NCBI GenBank assembly: GCA_034440595.1
Contig: JAWXCH010000578.1
Coordinates: 1-23,626, forward strand
Origin: JAWXCH01 sp034440595
Lineage (GTDB): Bacteria; Planctomycetota; Planctomycetia; Pirellulales; JALHPA01
DNA: 23,626 nt
Direction: 5' to 3'
Part shown: piece after piece, positions 1 to 6,939 of the stretch
Position numbering within the stretch: position 1 is the stretch's first letter
Layout of the letters: each line of letters opens with the position of its first letter
Made by a program: the position numbers and the translations under genes
Notes under the pieces: model-generated
Databases searched by the model: none
The model's input: the letters and a program-made list of their open reading frames with translations, nothing else
Told to the model about the DNA's origin: nothing

Positions 1-70
1 ACGCAGTGAAACCTACGCAGTGAAACCTACGCAGTGAAACCTACGCAGTGAAACCTACGCAGTGAAACCT
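1..70. repeat. 14-bp tandem repeat array, five perfect copies, cut by window edge
   Basis: The unit ACGCAGTGAAACCT is repeated five times without a mismatch, followed by ACCT as a partial echo (71-74). The array touches the left edge, so the true copy number is unknown. It lies downstream of the ComEA-like gene. Fourteen is not a multiple of three and no reading frame is evident, so it looks like an intergenic minisatellite. Confidence 0.9.
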
Positions 71-151
71 ACCTAAGAATACGCAATTTGCGGCCAGTTG
101 GCCAACGGGGAGCGCTAAGAGCCATATTGGCCGTAACTTCCGCGATCTCGA

Positions 152-724
152 TCAGCGTCTGGCTGTTGGGGGAATGGCAGAGGATGGAACTGCCGGCGGA
201 GCGTCCGCTTTGATCGGCTGCAGATAAGGGATCAGCTTAGCCAGCGTTTTGGGCCCGATTCCATACACATCCAGCAGTGCTTCATGCGATTTTAACTGGC
301 CGTTCTGCTCGCGGTATTCGACAATGCGCTCAGCCATGACTGGTCCAACCTCTGGCAACAGGCAAAGCTCCGTGACGCCGGCGGAATTGATATCCAGTGA
401 GAACTGGTACTCCACAGGGGTGGCCTGATCGATTTCGACCAGCGCTTGGTCGGTGACTTCCTGCCAGGTCCACTGCACGCATAGTGCCACCAACCCGGCG
501 GCCACGATCAAGATAAGACGCCCCCGCACCTCGGCCGCTTGCCAGGCAAACGCTGATTCAACTACCGGAGGTGAGTCAGGTGATGAAGGTGCCACTTTGA
601 CGATTGAGCTTGCCAGGCGGTAAGATTGGTAAGTAATTACCTCAATGTGGCCGATGGCGATTGCAATTTCAAGCAGTTTGTCGGCTTTGTTTCGGACACC
701 CCACTGGACATTTGCTACTACCAT
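152..724 (-). CDS. ComEA-like helix-hairpin-helix membrane protein
   Basis: A 190-residue protein. A hydrophobic segment at about residues 69-86 predicts one membrane helix. Residues about 110-168 form a paired helix-hairpin-helix module: DINSA, then LLPEVGPVMAERIVEYR, then LLDVYGIGPKTLAKL. This is the ComEA/Tex-type non-specific DNA-binding fold. In transformable bacteria ComEA binds incoming DNA outside the membrane; planctomycetes commonly carry such short anchored HhH proteins whose role is not established. The N-terminal 65 residues are not recognisable and the Pro-rich tail is probably disordered. The start is uncertain: the ATG at 724 overlaps the divergent nadC start, and a GTG near residue 44 would free the space between the genes. 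Neither has a convincing ribosome binding site. Confidence 0.75.
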   Translation of the reverse strand: MVVANVQWGVRNKADKLLEIAIAIGHIEVITYQSYRLASSIVKVAPSSPDSPPVVESAFAWQAAEVRGRLILIVAAGLVALCVQWTWQEVTDQALVEIDQATPVEYQFSLDINSAGVTELCLLPEVGPVMAERIVEYREQNGQLKSHEALLDVYGIGPKTLAKLIPYLQPIKADAPPAVPSSAIPPTARR

Positions 725-1670
725 GCCGCCAGAATTTCAGCAGATTGCTTGGGATGCAGCCGTCGAGGCCGATTGCCGGCAGATTGTCCGCGCGGCAATT
801 CTTGAAGATCTGGATACCGGGTACGACTGGACCTCAGTGGCATTGGTTCCGCCCGATGCGGTTGGCCGTGCCACCATTGTGGCTCGACAGAGCGGCGTCA
901 TAGCCGGTTTGCCAGCGGCCGCGGTTGCTGTGGCCGAAATGAACGCCACGCAGAGCCTGGTGTGCCACGTCAGTGATGGACAGGCGGTGGAGCCAGGAAC
1001 TCCGGTGGCGACCCTATCAGGCTCAGTGCTGGCGATATTAACCGCCGAGCGGACGGTTTTGAACCTGCTCGGTCGAATGTCGGGAATTGCGTCGCTGGCC
1101 GCCCGCTATGTGGCGGCCGTATCTGGCACGAAGGCCAGAATCTACGACACGCGTAAGACGACCGCAGGCTGGCGACGGCTGGAAAAGTACGCGGTTCGCC
1201 AGGGTGGAGCCTGTAACCACCGTCTTGGGCTGTACGATGCTATCTTGATTAAGGACAATCATTTAGCGTTTGGTGCCGAAGCCGGTGGCGCAGCATCCTA
1301 TTCGCCGGGCAAGGCGGTGCGACAGGCGCGGCAATTTTTGGCGGAGACGTTTGCAGGGGATCCTCGAGCCGACATGATCGTGGAGGTCGAAGTAGACTCG
1401 CTGGAACAGCTTCGGCAGGTACTGATCGAGCGTCCTGATATTGTCCTTTTGGACAATATGCCCCCGGAGATGCTCAAGGCAGGGGTGAAATTACGGGATG
1501 AACTTGCGGCTGAGGTCCAGCTCGAGGCATCAGGAGGGGTGAATCTAGCCACCGTACGCAGTATTGCCGAGACTGGAGTCGACCGGATCAGCGTTGGCGC
1601 CCTGACCCATTCAGCAGTGGTGCTCGATTTAGGGTTAGACTGGCAGAAGGCGGCCGGCGACGTGGGGTAA
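723..1670 (+). CDS. nadC: nicotinate-nucleotide pyrophosphorylase (carboxylating), NadC
   Basis: Quinolinate phosphoribosyltransferase, which converts quinolinate and PRPP to nicotinate mononucleotide, CO2 and pyrophosphate in de novo NAD synthesis. With the ATG at 723 it is 315 residues, slightly longer than the usual 280-300. Family signatures are clear: LNLLGRMSGIAS in the helical domain, the DTRKT motif (residues 142-146), LEKYAVRQGGACNHR (about 153-167) and LIKDNH (175-180), which line the quinolinate/PRPP site. EVEVDSLEQ and the late ASGGVNL and SVGALTHS motifs complete the barrel. The frame stays open upstream to an ATG at 645, but the extra 26 residues (MWPMAIAISSS...) do not resemble NadC and would run deep into the divergent gene, so 723 is preferred. 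There is no clear ribosome binding site. Confidence 0.95.
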   Translation: MPPEFQQIAWDAAVEADCRQIVRAAILEDLDTGYDWTSVALVPPDAVGRATIVARQSGVIAGLPAAAVAVAEMNATQSLVCHVSDGQAVEPGTPVATLSGSVLAILTAERTVLNLLGRMSGIASLAARYVAAVSGTKARIYDTRKTTAGWRRLEKYAVRQGGACNHRLGLYDAILIKDNHLAFGAEAGGAASYSPGKAVRQARQFLAETFAGDPRADMIVEVEVDSLEQLRQVLIERPDIVLLDNMPPEMLKAGVKLRDELAAEVQLEASGGVNLATVRSIAETGVDRISVGALTHSAVVLDLGLDWQKAAGDVG

Positions 1671-1837
1671 CGCAGATTTCCTATTTTACGCGACCCGGCT
1701 CAAGATTAGCCATCTTACCTGCGAAAATCCAAATTTTGCCCAATTTATGGGCAATTTCCCCACTGGCGCAAGGAATTCTGGGGTTCGTGATTTTCTAAAA
1801 AATCACTATCATCTGCCATATTCACCAAGAGAAATTG

Positions 1838-1868
1838 TTGACCGCACGAAAAGTCCAATTAACATAAT
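1838..1868 (+). promoter_or_regulatory. possible sigma70-type promoter for the PEP-CTERM gene
   Basis: TTGACC (1838-1843) is a 5/6 match to a -35 box. Two -10 candidates follow: TAACAT (1860-1865) at 16 bp, or CATAAT (1863-1868) at 19 bp. Use of either would give a leader of about 220 nt. This is motif matching by eye only. Confidence 0.25.
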
Positions 1869-1965
1869 TGATAGGACTATCGCAAAGCGTTCAACACTCC
1901 CTAGTTGTCTATTTTGACAACTTGGGTTTGTTTTTCGAGCTTTTGGCAGGTTCAGGCCGGAACAA

Positions 1966-1994
1966 TGAGCGTCACGCAAAGCTCAAGTTTGCGT
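1966..1994 (+). promoter_or_regulatory. mutually exclusive hairpins in the PEP-CTERM leader
   Basis: TGAGC (1966-1970) can pair with GCTCA (1981-1985), while ACGCAAA (1974-1980) can pair perfectly with TTTGCGT (1988-1994) around GCTCAAG. The two stems share bases and cannot form together, as in switching leaders. A run of seven T lies further down (2046-2052), before the ATG at 2099. The pairing is read directly; a regulatory role is inference. Confidence 0.3.
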
Positions 1995-2098
1995 TCAATT
2001 GCTCAAATTTCAGCCGTTTGGGTGAATTGATAAGCCGAGCAGGACTTTTTTTAGTCAGTCTCCATTTAGCACTCGTAACTAATACGGTAAAAAACGAC

Positions 2099-2902
2099 AT
2101 GACACGCATCAAACGAATTCGCTTGGCGCTCCCTACACTTTCGGCGTTAGTTGTTTCAGCGTTGCTAGTTAGTAGTGCTGTTGCTGCTCCTGCTTCGTTT
2201 GAACTCTACATTTGCGAGAGCCAGCCCCTGGTTGCTGACCCCAATAATCCACAATTGGCCGCTCAAGCCGCCTCGGCGTCGCAAATTCAGTTGCTGTCTG
2301 GTCGGGACATGCCGTACATGCAGCTTTGGAACACTTCGCCCGTCAGTTCCGACGCGTCAATCACGCGCTTCTCGCTAACATTGAGTTCAGCGATGAGCAA
2401 CTACTACAATTTTGACTGGGCTAAATCGATCCAAATGTCGCCAGGCATGACGGCGAACTTTATCTTTCCGGACAACCTGGATGGCTCCCTACGGAGCAAC
2501 GCCATCGAGGTTGAATTTACCGGGTTTACTACCGATAAGTTCATCCGCTTTCAGACGGACATTGACAATGACTTCGGCAATATAAATATGTTTACCGATT
2601 ACCGCAAGGTTTTATTCGATTTAAATGGATTTAGCACCGCCAACAACGCATTGGTGGATCTCGATTTCAACGACCCTGTCGACGGCGACGCGTTCTATAG
2701 TGATGTCCTGCCTAACTTTACGGCGTCTGGGCAGACCGCAATCGGCATGCAGTTCCTGCCTTGTGCCTTTCATGACAACGTGGGTGCTTTTGCCGCCGGA
2801 GGATCCTCGATTCCGGTTCCAGAGCCTTCCACCTGGGCTTTGGCCTTGGTTGGGATGGCCGGTTTGGCCTACGGATTTCGTCGTAGCAGGACCGCTCGGT
2901 AG
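2099..2902 (+). CDS. PEP-CTERM sorting domain protein
   Basis: A 267-residue exported protein. The start is placed at the ATG at 2099, because MTRIKRIRLA followed by a hydrophobic stretch ending SSAVAAPAS is a textbook signal peptide with cleavage near residue 29. The C-terminus carries the PEP-CTERM tripartite signal: VPEPSTWALA, a hydrophobic helix (LALVGMAGLAYGF) and a basic tail RRSRTAR. In this family the tail is recognised by an exosortase, cleaved, and the protein passed to the surface or extracellular matrix; no exosortase gene is in the window. The 200-residue middle is Asn/Asp/Phe-rich, has only two Cys (CES near the N-terminus, PCAF near the C-terminus) and matches no domain I recognise. 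It is a single-gene unit ending in a strong terminator. Confidence 0.85.
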   Translation: MTRIKRIRLALPTLSALVVSALLVSSAVAAPASFELYICESQPLVADPNNPQLAAQAASASQIQLLSGRDMPYMQLWNTSPVSSDASITRFSLTLSSAMSNYYNFDWAKSIQMSPGMTANFIFPDNLDGSLRSNAIEVEFTGFTTDKFIRFQTDIDNDFGNINMFTDYRKVLFDLNGFSTANNALVDLDFNDPVDGDAFYSDVLPNFTASGQTAIGMQFLPCAFHDNVGAFAAGGSSIPVPEPSTWALALVGMAGLAYGFRRSRTAR

Positions 2903-2943
2903 AGCAAACGGCCACTGTGTCGCATCAATCTCGATAGCACTAT

Positions 2944-2975
2944 ATGCAGGCTGATTTTCATGCCTGCATTTTTTT
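2944..2975 (+). terminator. rho-independent terminator of the PEP-CTERM gene
   Basis: A perfect 8-bp stem, ATGCAGGC (2944-2951) with GCCTGCAT (2962-2969), 10-nt loop, then seven T (2969-2975). It lies 42 nt after the stop codon. Confidence 0.85.
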
Positions 2976-3077
2976 GCGCTCTATTTCTCACCGCTGAATT
3001 CCCCGTCCAGGCGGCGTTGTTGACTACGCGGTTCGCATGTCCGAACACCACCTGCGAGAGCGGTTTCTCTGCATTTT

Positions 3078-3100
3078 AGTGACGAATTTCGTCGCTTTTT
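3078..3100 (+). terminator. terminator-like hairpin with T tract, no gene directly upstream
   Basis: AGTGACGA (3078-3085) pairs with TCGTCGCT (3089-3096) with one G-T pair and a 3-nt loop, followed by five T (3096-3100). It stands about 100 nt beyond the strong terminator at 2944-2975, so it either backs that one up or ends a short independent transcript. Confidence 0.55.
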
Positions 3101-3174
3101 ACCAGTTCTATCACCAAAATTCGCCTCCGGTGGTGGCCTTTCTTGACGGCCAATCTTGTCAAACTGGGTAGCCT

Positions 3175-3203
3175 TTGACTGCTATGGCAGTCGAACCGAT
3201 TAT
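3175..3203 (+). promoter_or_regulatory. candidate porin promoter
   Basis: TTGACT (3175-3180, 5/6 to the -35 consensus), a 17-bp spacer, then GATTAT (3198-3203, 4/6 to the -10). This would give a leader of roughly 180 nt ahead of the porin. Matched by eye only. Confidence 0.35.
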
Positions 3204-3379
3204 GCACGATTTCTGCTTCGCGCCGATTTTTCGGTGAACACCGGTCAATCCGGTGACGATGAGTAGGTAGACGGGCTGGTCCTTTCCGCAGGCCGGGTTC
3301 ACCGGTACAGCTCGCTCACTTCAGGGTCAGAAACACAAAACCCAGGCCCGCCGCCATTGCGGCACGCTATCTCGTTTAA

Positions 3380-3384
3380 GGGAG
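3380..3384 (+). promoter_or_regulatory. ribosome binding site fixing the porin start
   Basis: GGGAG within AAGGGAGAA (3378-3386) lies 8 nt before the ATG at 3393. It supports this start over an in-frame TTG at 3357. Confidence 0.75.
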
Positions 3385-3392
3385 AATATTGC

Positions 3393-4829
3393 ATGTTGTC
3401 ACCGAAACTCTCCAAGCTATGCCTGAACCGTGGTTTCAGGTTAGGGCTAATTGCCCTGGCAATCAGTATGTCTTTTGCCGACGCACAGGCGCAAGATGAA
3501 GGGTCAACGCGGTATCGTCGCGTTGCTTCCAGCGCCGCTCGCGCCGGCTCGTCTAGTGCGCAGTATTCTGAAGATCAAATGGAGTACTCAGGTCCGATAG
3601 CCAGCAGCAGACCTACAACAACTGTCCGTCAGGCCAGTATGCAGGAAGCACCGCAAAACTATCGCCCTCGTCCGAGCATGATCAATGAAAATGCTCGAGC
3701 AGCAAACCAGGCTTCGATGGAGGAGCCAGTTGGTGTTCACGGTCCAGACGGCATGTACGCCGGACCGGGATGTGGCGACACCTGCGGGGGCGGAGGTTGT
3801 GGTTCTGGCTGCGGAGATTGTGGTGACTGCATGGCTTGTGGGCCAACGCAGTGCTGCATTGGTGAAACGTACTTCTATGAGCCAGGATTCTTCCTCGGTG
3901 CGGATTATCTGTACCTGCGTCCACACTTTGGAGCCACGGCGGCTGCGATCGAGCGAACCACTGTGGTCGATGGGAACAATAGTGCTACGATCACCGACAC
4001 GCTGGTTTCCTACGATCCTGATTATCAATCCAACTACCGCGTCTTCGGTGGATACCGCTGGGGCGAGTGCGGTGAAGCTCTTACGTTCACCTACTGGAAT
4101 GTTAATGGGGACGGCAACTACGAGTCGGGCGTGGTGCCATCCGATCTGTCGGTGATCTATTCCGGTGCGATGGGAAATAACGCCCAATTAGCCGGAGAGC
4201 AGCTCTTTTCCAGTTTCTCGATGGACCTGAACGTGTACGACTTGGATTACTCCAAGCGGATCATGCTGGGGGACGATTGCTGTCCTACCTGGGACGTGAT
4301 GTGGAGTGCCGGTGTTCGCGTGGCCGACTTCACTCGCACCAATTACAACTCAGTCACGACGCCGGGGGCCGCAATCACTTCGATTTCAAACGCAGAAGCC
4401 AGCTTTGTTGGTGCCGGCCCTCGCATCGGCGGCGAGCTACGCCGTTACTTTGGCGATTGTCGCAAACTTTCGGTCTATGCTCGCGGATTTCAATCGTTGT
4501 TGCTGGGTGACTATGACAACGACGCCTATATTTCCGAGCTTGGCTCAGTGGTGTTGACTACGGCCAGCTCGCGATCGGCCAACGAAGTCATTCCAGTGAC
4601 GGAAATTGAAGTCGGTGTTTCGCGACAGTTCGGTTGCCGCTCGTTGTTGTCGGCTGGTTATCAGATGCAGGTCTGGTGGGATATCGGCCGGTTTCCAAAC
4701 CCAGAGACCGATGGCTGCAATTGCGGTGGAGCAGGCTCCAACAACCTGTCGTTTGATGGGCTGTTCGTTCGCTACGAACACACCTTTGGTGGCTGGTGCC
4801 GTCCAGCTTGCGACACCGGTTGCCCGTAG
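3393..4829 (+). CDS. planctomycete outer-membrane beta-barrel porin (Lpg1974/BBP7-like)
   Basis: A 478-residue protein with a signal peptide (residues 1-34, ending ADAQAQ). A Ser/Ala/Arg/Gln-rich linker runs to about 125. Next is a compact Cys/Gly block (residues 127-155) with nine Cys (127, 131, 136, 140, 143, 146, 149, 154, 155). From about 163 there is a beta-barrel with alternating aromatic strands: FFLGADYLYLRPHFG at the start, VFGGYRWG, DLDYSKR, AGVRVADFTR, GAGPRIGGELRRYFG, and LSFDGLFVRYEHTFGG near the end. ADYLYLRP and the closing FDGLFVRYE resemble Lpg1974-type porins, a large planctomycete outer-membrane family. It probably forms a passive channel; substrate unknown. Further Cys occur in pairs in surface-loop positions (DDCCP, CNC) and at the end (WCRPACDTGCP), so the protein may be disulfide cross-linked. 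BBP7 (PF07585) is the alternative family. Confidence 0.85.
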   Translation: MLSPKLSKLCLNRGFRLGLIALAISMSFADAQAQDEGSTRYRRVASSAARAGSSSAQYSEDQMEYSGPIASSRPTTTVRQASMQEAPQNYRPRPSMINENARAANQASMEEPVGVHGPDGMYAGPGCGDTCGGGGCGSGCGDCGDCMACGPTQCCIGETYFYEPGFFLGADYLYLRPHFGATAAAIERTTVVDGNNSATITDTLVSYDPDYQSNYRVFGGYRWGECGEALTFTYWNVNGDGNYESGVVPSDLSVIYSGAMGNNAQLAGEQLFSSFSMDLNVYDLDYSKRIMLGDDCCPTWDVMWSAGVRVADFTRTNYNSVTTPGAAITSISNAEASFVGAGPRIGGELRRYFGDCRKLSVYARGFQSLLLGDYDNDAYISELGSVVLTTASSRSANEVIPVTEIEVGVSRQFGCRSLLSAGYQMQVWWDIGRFPNPETDGCNCGGAGSNNLSFDGLFVRYEHTFGGWCRPACDTGCP

Positions 4830-4854
4830 CAGTATATGATTCACAGTCGGTTGA

Positions 4855-4880
4855 ACAGTCGCCAGATTGCTGGCGACTGT
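4855..4880. terminator. perfect hairpin between convergent porin and AarF genes
   Basis: ACAGTCGCCAG (4855-4865) and CTGGCGACTGT (4870-4880) form an 11-bp perfect stem around ATTG. It lies between the two stop codons. Neither side has a T tract, so it may act as a two-way terminator or as 3'-end protection rather than a classical intrinsic terminator. Confidence 0.6.
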
Positions 4881-4903
4881 CGACCGGCGGTGCACATTGC
4901 CGG

Positions 4904-6574
4904 CTATATTCGGCGATCGAGATGACCGCTCTTGTTGATTGCTCGCAGCAATCGCAATCCTAGAAACAGGCTGACCAGATAACCGCTGGCTCCGAGGATG
5001 GAAATTCCTCCGAGCAGCGGTGCAGTTTCGCGGCTAAATAAAAGCGTCGAGCCAAGAAACAACGCACTGGTCAGCATGCCGAGCACCAGGCGATTGACGC
5101 TCGGCTCCAGTCCACGATGGTCAAGGTGGACATCAAACTTTCCTTCGCGTGCCTGATCGAGAAACTCATGCACGCGGCGCGGGAATACCTCGACCAATCG
5201 CTCGAAATCCGTGGCCGTACGCTTCAGTTTTCTCCAGCGCCGCTTGGGGGACATTCTTCGCCAGATGATCCCGCGGCGATGGGGAATCATCGCCTCGATC
5301 AGACTGAACTTCGGGCTGGCAATCCGCGAGATTCCTTCCAGCATCATCAGCGATTTCAGCAGCATCGCAACCCGTGATGGCAGCATGATGTGGTAGCGCT
5401 GAATCATGCCGGCCATCTCTTTTAGCGCCAGTCCAAGATTCAAGGACTCTAGCGGTTGACTGACATAATGCGATACAAAGTCTGCCACTTCCAACGATAG
5501 TGCTGCCTGGTCTAACTTCGGTGGAACCTGGCCGAGCCGCATGATAATCGCGGTCAACTCGTTGGGATCTGACTCGCTCAAAGCGATTAGTAGTTGCTCG
5601 ATCTCCTCTCGCAGTGAATCATCGAGTCGTCCGACCATGCCAAAGTCGACCAGCCCGACGGTATCTCCACGCATGACAAGTACATTGCCGGGGTGCGGAT
5701 CTGCATGATAAAAACCATGCTCAAAGATCATTGTCAGGTAGACATTGGCACCTCGTCTGGCGATCTCGTCTAGGTCGACCCCTTCCTGGCCGTCCTGACC
5801 GTGGCGAGCAATTTCGGTAAGTGGAGTTCCTTGCAGGTACTCCATCGTCAATACGCGAGACGTTGAGAATTCCGGGTACGATTTGGGAATCCGAACAGTC
5901 GTGTCATGCTGGAAATTGCGACTGAACTGATTCAGGTTGCGCAGCTCGCGGCAGAAGTCCAATTCGCGGCGTAAGGTGCGGTGAAACTCGGCAACAATAC
6001 CCTGTGGCCGATAGTTCGAGAATTCTGGAATCTTCTCAGCCAGTTGTGCCAGCCCTGCCAAAATATCCAGGTCCACATGGATTCGTTCCTCGATGCGCGC
6101 ATGTTGAACCTTCACCACTACCAGCTCACCAGTTCGTAGTCGAGCGCGATGGACTTGTCCGATCGACGCCGAAGCCAGCGGCACCGGATCGAACTGGCTA
6201 AACATCGAAGAGAGCGGTCGGCACAGTTCCGCCTCGACAGTGCGAAACACCACCGCGGCCGGATCCGCCGGCACATCGTCCTGCAACAGCGACAGTTCAT
6301 CGGCCAAGGGAACTCCAACCAAGTCCGGTCGAGTACTTAGGATCTGGCCAAGCTTGACAAATGTCGGCCCCAATTCGGCCAATGCCATGCGAATGCGCGT
6401 CTCTCGACTGTAGCGAGCCAGTGCCGTTCCACTGCCATCGGTAAGCAGGCTGCGCGCAAAACGGAGCGGCATCCGGCTCATCCAGCCGGCCAGCCCGTAC
6501 TTGCTGAGGATCCGCAGGATCTCGATCCACCGGTTGAAGTGGCGGTAGAACTGCGGAATGGTGGAGAATCGCAT
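4904..6574 (-). CDS. AarF/UbiB (ABC1/ADCK) family atypical kinase
   Basis: A 556-residue member of the UbiB/ABC1 family, atypical ATPase-kinases tied to quinone biosynthesis and membrane lipid handling. Diagnostic elements are present: the KxGQ motif (LGPTFVKLGQILSTRPD, K74 to Q77), the Ala-rich loop LASASIGQVH (about 133-142), the ATP-binding Lys in VVVKVQ (K155), the catalytic loop YHADPHPGN (289-297), and the metal-binding LVDFGMVG (D310). Two hydrophobic helices near residues 490-545 anchor the C-terminus, as in UbiB. Planctomycetes generally rely on menaquinone, so a strictly ubiquinone role should not be assumed. The N-terminus MRFSTIPQFYRHFNRW is typical of the family. A GAGGGG lies about 17 nt upstream of the ATG, too far to be a strong ribosome site. 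It appears monocistronic. Confidence 0.93.
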   Translation of the reverse strand: MRFSTIPQFYRHFNRWIEILRILSKYGLAGWMSRMPLRFARSLLTDGSGTALARYSRETRIRMALAELGPTFVKLGQILSTRPDLVGVPLADELSLLQDDVPADPAAVVFRTVEAELCRPLSSMFSQFDPVPLASASIGQVHRARLRTGELVVVKVQHARIEERIHVDLDILAGLAQLAEKIPEFSNYRPQGIVAEFHRTLRRELDFCRELRNLNQFSRNFQHDTTVRIPKSYPEFSTSRVLTMEYLQGTPLTEIARHGQDGQEGVDLDEIARRGANVYLTMIFEHGFYHADPHPGNVLVMRGDTVGLVDFGMVGRLDDSLREEIEQLLIALSESDPNELTAIIMRLGQVPPKLDQAALSLEVADFVSHYVSQPLESLNLGLALKEMAGMIQRYHIMLPSRVAMLLKSLMMLEGISRIASPKFSLIEAMIPHRRGIIWRRMSPKRRWRKLKRTATDFERLVEVFPRRVHEFLDQAREGKFDVHLDHRGLEPSVNRLVLGMLTSALFLGSTLLFSRETAPLLGGISILGASGYLVSLFLGLRLLRAINKSGHLDRRI

Positions 6575-6774
6575 AGATCGCTTGGGAAAAACCCCTCGAA
6601 TTGCCGGTTCGTCGCTTCGCCCTTTGCAGGCGGACGTGGCCCTGGTTCCATTCTATTTGGAGCGATACGGACCTGCCACGATTTCCGCCGTGCGGGGAGT
6701 AAACGGTGCAGAACGCGAGCGCGCAATCTGCAAAATCGGAATTTTACACATCCCGAAAGTCCACATTCATTCCA

Positions 6775-6789
6775 TTTTGCGGAGCGGAA
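6775..6789. repeat. degenerate copy of the CGGAGCG palindrome family
   Basis: TTTTGC GGA GCGGAA keeps the GC-GGA-GC core and loop of the elements at 10689-10739 and 15742-15758, but two pairs are G-T. It is recognisable only by comparison with them. Confidence 0.35.
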
Positions 6790-6927
6790 CGCACTGTCCA
6801 GCACAGCGGCAAATGCTTGACCCGGTTGGTCCAGTCAGCGAAACTGGTACTTGAACTCGGCTGCCGGCGGTCGCTACTACGGCAGTCTGCGGTGCAAAAT
6901 CAATCTTGCCTACCAACTATCCCTCCT

Positions 6928-6932
6928 AGAGG
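6928..6932 (+). promoter_or_regulatory. ribosome binding site fixing the GTG start of the beta-propeller gene
   Basis: AGAGG lies 7 nt before the GTG at 6940, the codon that places the signal peptide at the N-terminus. Confidence 0.6.
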
Positions 6933-6939
6933 CTTTGCT

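Larger units (their letters stand above)
1671..2098 (+). other. 428-bp gene-free stretch: nadC 3' end and leader of the PEP-CTERM gene
   Basis: It contains a small hairpin after nadC (TTGCCC 1736-1741 with GGGCAA 1749-1754, then TTT), an AT-rich perfect hairpin GTGATTTT/AAAATCAC (1787-1806, loop CTAA), a weak promoter-like pair near 1838-1868, and a leader with competing hairpins at 1966-1994. The downstream reading frame is open back to 1868, but that part encodes no recognisable domain and precedes the signal peptide, so it is treated as untranslated. Confidence 0.55.
2976..3392 (+). other. gene-free stretch between PEP-CTERM gene and porin
   Basis: About 415 bp without a credible gene. 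It holds a second terminator-like hairpin (3078-3100), a promoter-like pair (3175-3203), and two small hairpins in what would be the porin leader: CGCCGA/TCGGTG at about 3221-3236 (one G-T pair, TTTT loop) and CACCGG/CCGGTG (3239-3244 with 3250-3255). A short non-coding RNA ending at 3100, or a long structured porin leader, are both possible. Confidence 0.5.
6575..6939. other. 365-bp divergent intergenic region (AarF / beta-propeller)
   Basis: The beta-propeller frame is open back to 6706, but that stretch has no domain and would bury the signal peptide, so it is treated as non-coding. The only structure noticed is a degenerate copy of the GC-rich palindrome at 6775-6789. No convincing promoter was seen. 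Confidence 0.5.

Noticed and set aside
645..722. Upstream extension of nadC to an ATG at 645
   Set aside because: Adds 26 non-homologous residues and overlaps the divergent gene by 80 bp; NadC proteins normally begin near the ATG at 723.
6706..6939. Upstream extension of the beta-propeller gene
   Set aside because: Would put 78 low-quality residues before an otherwise perfect signal peptide; the GTG at 6940 has a ribosome site.
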